A stretch of DNA of 5,442 nt from Syntrophobacteria bacterium (GTDB lineage Bacteria > Desulfobacterota > DSWW01), in assembly GCA_030145435.1 (NCBI GenBank), contig JAQYVQ010000148.1:1-5442 (forward strand), in the 5' to 3' direction. Numbering within the stretch: the first letter of the stretch is position 1; each line of letters opens with the position of its first letter. A program made the translations under genes and the position numbers. This document shows, piece by piece, positions 1 through 5,442 of the stretch. The notes below the pieces were generated by a model. The model was given only the letters and a program-made list of their open reading frames with translations, was not told the DNA's origin and made no database searches.

Positions 1-315
1 GGAAATACCTACGATGCGGATACGATCAAACCGTTTGCAGATGCTGCCGCCGGGACCGGGATCAAGGTCCTTGCCTCCATCGTCCTGCTCAAGTCGCTCG
101 GCATGGCGAAATACCTGAACTCGATCAAGGGCGTTCCGAACATCCCTGCATCGGTCATGCAGAAGATCGCCAAGGCACCGATCAAGCAAAAGGCCTGCCT
201 GGAGATCGCCGCCGATTTCGTGGGGGAGATCAAGAATGTCTGCAGCGGGATTGTCATCTGTCCCCTTGGCTGGGAGGCAAAGGTACCGGAACTGCTCGAC
301 TTGTTGCAGGGTTGA
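1..315 (+). CDS. metF: Methylenetetrahydrofolate reductase, MetF family (C-terminal third, 5' end cut by window)
   Basis: Frame 1 is open from base 1 to a TGA at 313-315, giving 104 residues. MetF proteins are usually about 290-310 residues, so roughly the last third is present and the start lies upstream. MetF reduces 5,10-methylene-THF to 5-methyl-THF with a flavin, in the cytoplasm, in the methyl branch of the Wood-Ljungdahl pathway or in methionine synthesis. The residues visible follow the end of the MetF TIM barrel: a 'GIKVLASIVLLKS' strand where MetF proteins have the G-I-x-V...I-x-P-G-I-L-P segment, then 'GVPNIPASVMQKI' matching the '(N)VRIPAWM' region, then a helix and the final strand 'SGIVICPLGWEAKVPELL', typical of the short bacterial/archaeal MetF form. 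The flavin- and folate-binding N-terminal part is not visible. The hdrC-like gene follows after 24 nt, which favours a role coupled to an Hdr complex. Assignment is by remembered family pattern; another member of the MTHFR fold family is possible. Confidence 0.8.
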   Translation, partial: GNTYDADTIKPFADAAAGTGIKVLASIVLLKSLGMAKYLNSIKGVPNIPASVMQKIAKAPIKQKACLEIAADFVGEIKNVCSGIVICPLGWEAKVPELLDLLQG

Positions 316-329
316 CGCTAACAGACAGC

Positions 330-334
330 GAGAG
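330..334 (+). promoter_or_regulatory. Ribosome binding site of hdrC
   Basis: GAGAG lies five bases before the ATG at 340. A GTG at 334 is in frame two codons earlier, but it overlaps this purine stretch and has no good Shine-Dalgarno of its own, so ATG 340 is preferred. Confidence 0.5.
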
Positions 335-339
335 TGCAA

Positions 340-891
340 ATGAAACAGATCGCCGAAAGACTGACGATTCCGAAGATTCAGGAAGACCTCATCGAAGAGC
401 TTCGCGAGGCCGGCGCGGATGTGACTGCCTGCTACCAGTGCGGCCGATGTTCCGCCGGATGCCCGGTGGCGGAATTCTTCGATCTGAAACCCATGGAGGT
501 CGTCCGCCTGTGCTGTTACGGCCAGGAGAACCTCATGACCGAGTCTCGAACCGTTTGGCTCTGTGCATCCTGCGAGACCTGTACGACGCGCTGCCCCAAC
601 GGGATCGATATCGCCCGCATGATGGACGTTCTCCGCAGCCGCGCGCTCCGCAAAGGGCAGGTAAAGGCCGAACCTAAGGTCGTTGCCTTCCACAAATCCT
701 TCTTGGGCTCCATAAGAAACCATGGGCGGGTGTTTGAGATGGGGATGCTCACGGGCTACATGCTGCGAACCGGCGACCTCTTTTCCCGCATGGGCCTTGG
801 CCTCGAGATGTTCAAGCGAGGCAAGATCAAGTTCCTTCCGGAAAGGATCAAGGGGACCGGCGAGATTCGGGCGATGTTCAAACGCAAGTAA
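340..891 (+). CDS. hdrC: Heterodisulfide reductase subunit C-like [4Fe-4S] protein (HdrC)
   Basis: 183 residues, close to archaeal HdrC (about 185-190). It is a cytoplasmic electron-transfer subunit that carries electrons from the HdrA flavoprotein to HdrB. Two complete CxxCxxCxxxCP motifs are visible: C31, C34, C37, C41-P and C75, C78, C81, C85-P, each able to hold one [4Fe-4S] cluster. After the second motif comes 'NGIDIARMMDVLR', the usual HdrC continuation, and a C-terminal region (about 110-183) with the 'AFHKSFL..I..HGRVFE' pattern typical of HdrC. There is no signal peptide or membrane segment, so this is a soluble HdrC and not a DsrK/HdrD or membrane HdrE type. The start was placed at ATG 340 because of GAGAG at 330-334; GTG 334 would add two residues. 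It follows the metF-like gene by 24 nt and is followed after 16 nt by hdrB, so it is probably co-transcribed with both. Family assignment is firm; the physiological partner is inferred from context. Confidence 0.93.
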   Translation: MKQIAERLTIPKIQEDLIEELREAGADVTACYQCGRCSAGCPVAEFFDLKPMEVVRLCCYGQENLMTESRTVWLCASCETCTTRCPNGIDIARMMDVLRSRALRKGQVKAEPKVVAFHKSFLGSIRNHGRVFEMGMLTGYMLRTGDLFSRMGLGLEMFKRGKIKFLPERIKGTGEIRAMFKRK

Positions 892-892
892 G

Positions 893-900
893 AAGGAGGT
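893..900 (+). promoter_or_regulatory. Strong Shine-Dalgarno that sets the TTG start of hdrB
   Basis: AAGGAGGT immediately after the hdrC stop codon is an almost perfect anti-Shine-Dalgarno complement, with 7 nt to the TTG at 908. No ATG or GTG in the hdrB frame lies nearby, and the next in-frame ATG upstream (722) is deep inside hdrC. This site therefore decides the start. Confidence 0.85.
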
Positions 901-907
901 CATTCGC

Positions 908-1786
908 TTGGCTCCTGAAGAAACGAAAGAAGAAGAGGCCCAGGAAGAGTACGCCTACTATCCGGGATGTTCCCTCCACGGAACCGCCCACGAGTACGAG
1001 GATTCGGTCCAGGAAGTCGCCCGTCTGCTGAACATCCGCCTCACAGAGATTCCGGACTGGAACTGCTGTGGCGCCTCTTCAGCGCACATGACCGATCACG
1101 GACTCGCCGTGGACCTGGCGGCCCGGAATCTGCGCATCGCGGAGAGGACGGGCAAAGACCTGCTGGTTCCCTGCGCGGCATGCTTTCACAGGCTCAAGGC
1201 GGCCGAGAAGGCGATGGGTGCGGAGGCGGAGCGGCAGGGGGGGAAGACCCCGAAGATCGGGGTCTTCCATCTGAGCGACTGGTTGCGGAGACCCGACTCC
1301 CTGAGGAAGATCCGCGACGCCGTCAAGACCCCCTTGAAGGGCATGCGACTGGTGCCTTACTACGGCTGCCTGATCACCCGGCCTCCTTCGATCACCGACT
1401 CCGGAGAGCACGAGGACCCGAAGAGCATGGATTTCCTGATCCAGATCCTCGGGGGAGAGGCAAAGAGGTGGTCTCACAAGACGGAATGCTGCGGAGGCAG
1501 CCTGGCCCTGGGCCGAGCGGACATAACCAACGCCCTTGTCTCGCGACTGGTGAAGGCGGCTGTCCGGGCCGACGCTCAGGGGATCCTCACCATGTGTCCC
1601 ATGTGCCAGGCCAACCTGGAAACCAATCAGCTGGAATTGAAGCAGCAGGATAGCGGGCATCCCGTCCTGCCGATCTTTTTCGCCACGGAACTCATCGCGG
1701 CATGTATCTCCGAATCAACGACGGCCAACCGCTGGAAGGCACACCTGGTCGATCCGAAAGGGCTTCTCAGCCCCCTGGGCCTGTAG
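908..1786 (+). CDS. hdrB: Heterodisulfide reductase subunit B-like protein with two CCG domains (HdrB)
   Basis: 292 residues from a TTG start, close to the usual HdrB length of about 290-300. HdrB is the catalytic subunit of heterodisulfide reductase; in methanogens its two CCG domains bind two noncubane [4Fe-4S] clusters that split CoM-S-S-CoB. Both domains are complete here: C21, C53-C54, C89, C92 (in YYPGC, NCCG and PCAAC), and C154, C194-C195, C230, C233 (in YYGCL, ECCGG and MCPMC). 'YYGCLITRPP' and 'MCPMCQANLE' are strong HdrB signatures. The first 14 residues are unusually acidic (seven Glu). The C-terminal stretch after about 266 shows no further cysteines and ends in the 'PKGLL' region seen in HdrB. 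It lies 16 nt after hdrC and 45 nt before hdrA. Bacteria without coenzyme M/B must use another acceptor; with metF upstream, HdrB may pass electrons to MetF or to an unknown disulfide. Family assignment is secure; the substrate is not. Confidence 0.94.
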   Translation: MAPEETKEEEAQEEYAYYPGCSLHGTAHEYEDSVQEVARLLNIRLTEIPDWNCCGASSAHMTDHGLAVDLAARNLRIAERTGKDLLVPCAACFHRLKAAEKAMGAEAERQGGKTPKIGVFHLSDWLRRPDSLRKIRDAVKTPLKGMRLVPYYGCLITRPPSITDSGEHEDPKSMDFLIQILGGEAKRWSHKTECCGGSLALGRADITNALVSRLVKAAVRADAQGILTMCPMCQANLETNQLELKQQDSGHPVLPIFFATELIAACISESTTANRWKAHLVDPKGLLSPLGL

Positions 1787-1791
1787 CGGAA

Positions 1792-1810
1792 GCGGATCGA
1801 TCGCGGATCG
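1792..1810 (+). repeat. Short direct repeat in the hdrB-hdrA gap
   Basis: GCGGATCG occurs at 1792-1799 and again at 1803-1810, an 11-base period, about one helical turn, with a CGATCG palindrome at 1798-1803 spanning the join. It lies just upstream of the hdrA ribosome binding site in the largest intergenic gap of the cluster. It may be chance in a GC-rich sequence; no function is claimed. Confidence 0.35.
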
Positions 1811-1813
1811 CAT

Positions 1814-1820
1814 AAAGGAG
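1814..1820 (+). promoter_or_regulatory. Ribosome binding site of hdrA
   Basis: AAAGGAG precedes the ATG at 1832 by 11 nt. A second purine run, GGAAGG at 1825-1830, sits only 1 nt from the ATG, too close to be the main site. Confidence 0.6.
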
Positions 1821-1831
1821 CTTCGGAAGGC

Positions 1832-4800
1832 ATGAACGAGACAAGCCAACGCGGATCAGAAGGCAAACAGCAAACCCACACCCCGGAAGGCCCTGTGGGC
1901 GCCATTCTGGTCATGGGTGCAGGGATTGCGGGGATTCAGGCCTCCCTCGACCTGGCAAACTCCGGATTCCGGGTCTACCTGACAGAGCAATCCACGGCCA
2001 TCGGCGGGAAGATGGCAGCCCTGGACAAGACCTTCCCGACAAATGACTGCGCCATGTGCATCGTCTCTCCGAAGCTGGTCGAGGTGGGGAGACACCCAAA
2101 CATCGACGTTATCACGAGTGCAGAGCTCGTCGCCCTGGAGGGAACGGTAGGCAGGTTCACTGCCAAGATCAAGCAGCAACCACGCTACGTGCGTTCGGAT
2201 CTCTGCACCGGATGCGGGTCCTGTGTGGAGGTTTGCCCCATCGAGGTCCCGAGCGAGTTCGAACAGGGCCTGGCCACGAGGAAGGCGATCTACAAGCTCT
2301 ACCCCCAGGCGATTCCGAGCACCTTTGCGATCACGAAACGGGGAACCGCGCCCTGCCGGGCTGTCTGTCCGGCCAACATCAGCGTACAGGGATACGTGGC
2401 CCTCACCGAGGCAGGCCGTTTCGACGAGGCCCTTGCCCTGGTTCGCCAGGACAACCCCTTCCCGGGAATCAGCGGGCTCGCCTGTCCGCGTCCGTGCGAG
2501 CGTGCCTGCACGCGCAAACAGGTTGACCATGCCGTTCAGATTCGCGCCCTGAAACACGTCCTCTTCGAACGCGAGGCGAAGCAGAAGGGCGGGATCATTT
2601 TTCCGGAGCCTGCCCCCGACAAGGAGGAGCGGATCGCCATCATCGGCGGGGGACCCGCGGGCTTGACCGCCGCCTGCTATCTCAGGTTGCAGGGATATGA
2701 GGTTACCATCTTCGAGGCGGACACGGAGCCGGGCGGAAGCCTGCGCAAGCTCGCGGAAAAGGTGGTCCCAGGTGCGGTGCGACAGGCGGAGATCGACGCG
2801 ATCCTGAACCTGGGCGTCAAGATCCACCTGGACTCCCGCATCCAGGCGGAGGAGATCCTCTCCAAGTTCTCCCTGACCTACCACGCCGTCCTGCTCGCCA
2901 CGGGGCCGTCCGCCCAGTCCCGGAAGGGCAAAGGGGAGGATGCGGCCGCCGAGGCGTCCGACATCTCCGACGTTTCCAGCGTCTTCCGGGAGTTCGACCC
3001 GGTCACGTTGCAGACCAACCTGGGCAACATCTTTGTCTGCGGCGAACTGGCCCTTGGCAAGAAGCCCTTTATCAACGCCATCGGATCCGGCAAAGAGGCC
3101 GCCGTCTCGATCGACCGCTCCCTTCGTCGCGTCAGTCTCCGGGAGGGAAGGGGTCTGCCGACCCGTCTGGGGAAACCTCCGGCAGAGGAAATCGATGCGT
3201 ACAAGGAGAAGGCCCTCCTCGAACCGCGGGAAAAGGCAAAAGTGGTCGGGGAAGAGCTTGCGGTCGAGGAGGCGGGACGCTGCATGGCCTGCGGGGTCTG
3301 CTGCGAGTGTTACCAATGCGTGGAGGCCTGTCCGGCCGGAGCGCTCGATCACGAAGACCGAGAAAAGACCCTGGACCTGAATGTCGGTTCCGTCATTCTC
3401 TCGCCCGGGTTCGATACCGTCCCGGGCGACCTCAGGGCCGAGTTCGGCTACGGGGTCTACCCGAACGTAGTGACGAGCATCGAGTTCGAGCGAATCCTTT
3501 CCGCTTCCGGTCCCACGACCGGACACGTCGAGCGGCCGAGCGATGAAGAAGAGCCTCACCGAATCGCCTGGATCCAGTGCGTCGGGTCTCGCGACACGAC
3601 CTGCAACCGGGATTACTGCTCATCGGTGTGTTGCATGTACGCGACCAAGGAGGCGGTCATCGCCCGGGAGCACGATCCGAACATCGAAGCCACGATCTTT
3701 TACATCGACCTGCGGGCCTTTGGAAAAGGGTTCGACGACTACGTAACAGCGGCCGAGAAGAAGCACGGCGTCCGCTACGTCCGGGCCATGGTGAGCAAGG
3801 TCTACGAGCAGCCGGAAAACAACAATCTCGAGATTCGCTACGTAGACGAGAAGGGGGAGATCACGACCGAGGAGTTTGATCTGGTCGTCTTATCCGTGGG
3901 CGTGCAGGTGAACGAGCAGGTCAAGAAACAGGCCAAGTCCCTCGGCGTGGAGGTCGACCGCTTTGGCTTCACGAAGAAGCCTACCTTCGAGCCCCTGGCC
4001 ACCTCGAGGCCCGGGGTCTTCACCTGCGGTGTTTTCAACGGCCCGAAGGACATCCCGGAAACGGTCAGCGAGGCCAGCGGAGCGGCAGCGTGCGCGGGTG
4101 GCGTGTTGTCCTCTGCCAGGGGTACCCTCGTGGAAGAGAGCCCCTTTCAGGTCGAAAGCTCGGAGGAGGAGACCGGGGATCCTCGGATCGGCGTATTCAT
4201 CTGCCATTGCGGCATCAACATCAGCGCGATCGTGGACGTCAAAGCCGTGGCGGATTACGCCAGAGGCCTGCCCGGCGTCGTCCACACCGACCATCAGCTC
4301 TACGCATGTTCTCAGGACAATCAGGACAAGCTGCGAGAGATCATCCAGGAACATCGTCTCAACCGTGTGGTCATCTCCTCCTGTTCCCCCAGGACCCACG
4401 AACCTCTGTTCCAGGAGACGCTCCAGCAGGTGGGACTCAACAAGTACCTGTTCGATATGGCGAACATCCGTGACCAGTGCTCATGGGTCCACCGTACGGA
4501 CAACGAGCGGGCCACCCGGAAGGCGAAGCGGCTGACCCGGATGGCAGTGGCCAACGTCACCCAGAGGGTCCCCCTGAACGAGAGTACGATTTCGATCCGG
4601 TCCGAGCTCCTCGTGATCGGAGGCGGGCTGGCCGGCATGACCGCGGCCAGGGAGGCAGCCACCCAGGGCTTTCCCGTCGTGCTGGTGGAACAGGAACCTG
4701 AACTCGGAGGACACCTTCGAAATCTGAGGAGGACCGTGGACGGGCAGAACGCCCGGGCATTCCTGAACGAACTCCGCAGCCAGGTCCTTGCAGACCCGAG

Positions 4801-5442
4801 GATCGAAGTTCTGACCGGCGCCGTGCTGGTCGGTCACAGCGGGTACCTGGGCAACTACAGCACAGAGGTGATGACCTCTGCCGGGACCGCCAGAACGATC
4901 GAACATGGGGCCGTCGTCGTTGCCACCGGCGGGCGGGAGGCGCGTCCGGAGATCTTTGGGCTTGGCTCCGAGGAGAGCGTCCTCACACAAACCGAGCTGG
5001 AGCAGCGTATCGAGGACGACCCGGCCGGCCTGAAGGGCGTCAAGTCGGTGGTAATGATCCAGTGCGCAGGCTCCCGGAACGAAGAGCGCCCTTACTGCTC
5101 CCGCGTATGCTGCCCCCAGGCGATCAAGAACTCCATCGCCCTGAAGGCGCTCCGGCCGAACCTCCGCGTGGACGTCCTCTACCGGGATGTTCGCAGCTAC
5201 GGCCTGATCGAGCTCAAGTACATGGAGGCCAGAAAACTGGGCGTCAACTTTGTCCGATACGACCCGGAGACGAACCCGATCGACGTTTCGTTCGAGAACG
5301 GCAAGGTCGTGGCAATGCTCAACGACACGAGCCTTCAGCGTCGGGTGAGACTCGATGCGGATCTTCTGGTCCTCTCGGTCGGAGCCGATCCGGCCGACAC
5401 GGAGGAATTGGCCACACAGTTGAAAACCCCGCGAAACGAGGC
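1832..5442 (+). CDS. hdrA: Giant tandem HdrA-like flavoprotein with GltD-like insert (3' end cut by window)
   Basis: At least 1203 codons without a stop, against about 650 residues for archaeal HdrA. HdrA is the cytoplasmic FAD/Fe-S core of Hdr complexes and the bifurcating flavin site in methanogens. Domains in order: FAD fold with GAGIAG (29-34); D72-C73-x-x-C76, the HdrA DCxxC motif; ferredoxin motif C125, C128, C131, C135-P; GltD/NfnB-like insert (about 165-470, second FAD motif GGGPAG 272-277); Cys-rich segment C484-C500; remaining HdrA FAD part with C583, C596, C600, C601 and 'CGVFNGPKDIPETV' (732-745). A second HdrA module starts near 784: C791, C793, C826, C851, C883, FAD motif GGGLAG (930-935), and C1078, C1089, C1093, C1094. 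Three FAD-type dinucleotide motifs are thus visible. There is no signal peptide or membrane segment. The first 20 or so residues are a polar extension. The end is missing, so a C-terminal ferredoxin or MvhD fusion cannot be excluded. HdrA identity is firm; bifurcation is inferred. Confidence 0.93.
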   Translation, partial: MNETSQRGSEGKQQTHTPEGPVGAILVMGAGIAGIQASLDLANSGFRVYLTEQSTAIGGKMAALDKTFPTNDCAMCIVSPKLVEVGRHPNIDVITSAELVALEGTVGRFTAKIKQQPRYVRSDLCTGCGSCVEVCPIEVPSEFEQGLATRKAIYKLYPQAIPSTFAITKRGTAPCRAVCPANISVQGYVALTEAGRFDEALALVRQDNPFPGISGLACPRPCERACTRKQVDHAVQIRALKHVLFEREAKQKGGIIFPEPAPDKEERIAIIGGGPAGLTAACYLRLQGYEVTIFEADTEPGGSLRKLAEKVVPGAVRQAEIDAILNLGVKIHLDSRIQAEEILSKFSLTYHAVLLATGPSAQSRKGKGEDAAAEASDISDVSSVFREFDPVTLQTNLGNIFVCGELALGKKPFINAIGSGKEAAVSIDRSLRRVSLREGRGLPTRLGKPPAEEIDAYKEKALLEPREKAKVVGEELAVEEAGRCMACGVCCECYQCVEACPAGALDHEDREKTLDLNVGSVILSPGFDTVPGDLRAEFGYGVYPNVVTSIEFERILSASGPTTGHVERPSDEEEPHRIAWIQCVGSRDTTCNRDYCSSVCCMYATKEAVIAREHDPNIEATIFYIDLRAFGKGFDDYVTAAEKKHGVRYVRAMVSKVYEQPENNNLEIRYVDEKGEITTEEFDLVVLSVGVQVNEQVKKQAKSLGVEVDRFGFTKKPTFEPLATSRPGVFTCGVFNGPKDIPETVSEASGAAACAGGVLSSARGTLVEESPFQVESSEEETGDPRIGVFICHCGINISAIVDVKAVADYARGLPGVVHTDHQLYACSQDNQDKLREIIQEHRLNRVVISSCSPRTHEPLFQETLQQVGLNKYLFDMANIRDQCSWVHRTDNERATRKAKRLTRMAVANVTQRVPLNESTISIRSELLVIGGGLAGMTAAREAATQGFPVVLVEQEPELGGHLRNLRRTVDGQNARAFLNELRSQVLADPRIEVLTGAVLVGHSGYLGNYSTEVMTSAGTARTIEHGAVVVATGGREARPEIFGLGSEESVLTQTELEQRIEDDPAGLKGVKSVVMIQCAGSRNEERPYCSRVCCPQAIKNSIALKALRPNLRVDVLYRDVRSYGLIELKYMEARKLGVNFVRYDPETNPIDVSFENGKVVAMLNDTSLQRRVRLDADLLVLSVGADPADTEELATQLKTPRNE
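2324..3241 (+). other. GltD/NfnB-like flavoprotein domain inserted within HdrA module 1
   Basis: HdrA residues about 165-470. The insert begins where archaeal HdrA would go straight from the 'AIPSTFAI' segment to its second ferredoxin motif. Its first part resembles the Fe-S N-terminal domain of GltD, NfnB and dihydropyrimidine dehydrogenase: C175, C179-P, then 'NPFPGISGLACPRPCERAC' with C218, C222, C226, and 'VQIRALKHVLF'. Next is an FAD-binding fold with GGGPAG (272-277), E295 at the end of the second strand, PGG (300-302), LLATG (354-358) and a closing 'NIFVCGE' (399-405) with 'AIGSGKEAAVSIDRSL'. Only 44 residues separate LLATG from the closing CGE, and no second GxGxxG is present, so the NAD(P)H-binding Rossmann domain normally found there appears to be missing. 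Boundaries are approximate. It probably binds FAD and Fe-S; pyridine-nucleotide binding by this insert looks unlikely. Confidence 0.8.
3281..3331 (+). other. Cysteine-rich cluster segment in HdrA (C484-C500)
   Basis: Seven cysteines fall in 17 residues: C484, C487, C490, C491, C493, C496 and C500, the last followed by Pro. The spacing CxxCxxCxxCxxCxxxCP is the pattern seen at the C-terminal end of many GltD-like flavoproteins, and overlaps the position of the second ferredoxin motif of archaeal HdrA. It can hold at least one [4Fe-4S] cluster and may share ligands with the insert's N-terminal cysteines. C491 is an extra cysteine where I recall Ser in related proteins. Confidence 0.7.
4181..5442 (+). 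other. Second HdrA module within the same polypeptide (incomplete at window end)
   Basis: From HdrA residue 784 the protein restarts with the N-terminal domain typical of archaeal HdrA: 'RIGVFICHCGINI' (C791, C793), 'LYACSQD' (C826), 'SSCSPRTHEPLF' (C851) and 'ANIRDQCSWVH' (C883), the set expected to bind one [4Fe-4S] cluster. An FAD fold follows (GGGLAG 930-935, GGHL 959-962, VVATGG 1029-1034), then the HdrA cluster motif C1078, C1089, C1093-C1094 in 'QCAGSR...YCSRVCC'. Unlike module 1 it has no DCxxC motif and no ferredoxin motif: there is not one cysteine between C883 and C1078. The preceding 'TLVEESPFQVESSEEETGD' stretch (765-783) is an acidic linker between modules. The arrangement recalls QmoB, which also combines this N-terminal domain with an HdrA-type FAD fold. 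Confidence 0.85.

Noticed and set aside
722..907. ATG 722 as an upstream start for hdrB
   Set aside because: It would overlap hdrC by 170 bases and add a non-conserved Ser/Arg-rich extension; the Shine-Dalgarno at 893-900 points to TTG 908.
1079..1660. A minus-strand open frame (193 codons) opposite hdrB
   Set aside because: It is antisense to conserved CCG-domain codons and has no family motif, so it is a composition artefact.
1856..3559. A long minus-strand open frame (567 codons) opposite hdrA
   Set aside because: It lies wholly antisense to the well-supported HdrA frame, its translation is rich in Arg, Gly and Asp with no recognisable motif, and such frames are common opposite GC-rich genes.
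3890..4990. Two minus-strand open frames (3890-4399 and 4481-4990, 169 codons each)
   Set aside because: Both are shadows of the conserved second HdrA module, without plausible domains or ribosome binding sites.
1832..5442. Possible frameshift or gene split within the giant hdrA
   Set aside because: The frame was read through codon by codon without a stop, and recognisable HdrA or GltD motifs occur throughout in the same frame, including across the 4130-4190 linker.
1..5442. CRISPR arrays, insertion sequences, tRNA or rRNA genes
   Set aside because: No spaced repeats, transposase motifs, terminal inverted repeats or RNA-gene signatures were seen; the window is almost fully covered by four coding regions.

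Overview
The window is GC-rich and almost entirely coding on the + strand. It holds one tightly packed gene cluster: the 3' end of a methylenetetrahydrofolate reductase gene (metF-like), then hdrC-like, hdrB-like, and a very large hdrA-like gene that runs off the right edge. Gaps between genes are 24, 16 and 45 nt, and I see no terminator or promoter between them, so a single operon is likely. A metF-hdrCBA linkage points to an anaerobic bacterium using the Wood-Ljungdahl (reductive acetyl-CoA) pathway, such as a sulfate reducer, syntroph or acetogen. Desulfobacterota or a similar lineage would fit, but that is inference from gene content; nothing here fixes the taxonomy.

Layout: 1-315 is the MetF C-terminus. 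340-891 is HdrC, with two [4Fe-4S] motifs. 908-1786 is HdrB, with a TTG start behind a near-perfect Shine-Dalgarno and two complete CCG domains. 1832 to the window end is at least 1203 codons of HdrA, uninterrupted and still open at base 5442.

The HdrA is the striking part. It is two HdrA modules in tandem. Module 1 (residues about 22-765) lacks the N-terminal cysteine domain of archaeal HdrA but keeps the FAD site, the DCxxC motif, the ferredoxin motif and the QC...C...CC cluster motif. It is interrupted by a GltD/NfnB-like flavoprotein insert (about 165-470) that appears to have lost its NAD(P)H-binding Rossmann domain. Module 2 (from about 784) has the N-terminal cysteine domain, a second HdrA-type FAD site and a second QC...C...CC motif, but no DCxxC motif and no ferredoxin insert between them. 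The two modules are complementary, as if an HdrA dimer had been fused and each half had lost different parts.

How the genes may work together: by analogy with methanogen HdrABC and the MetF-HdrABC-MvhD complex reported from the acetogen Moorella thermoacetica, the HdrA flavins would take up and possibly bifurcate electrons, HdrC would relay them, and HdrB and/or MetF would accept them, coupling methylene-THF reduction to ferredoxin or NAD(P)H chemistry. The electron-input partner (MvhD, hydrogenase, Flox-type subunits) and any metV are outside the window.
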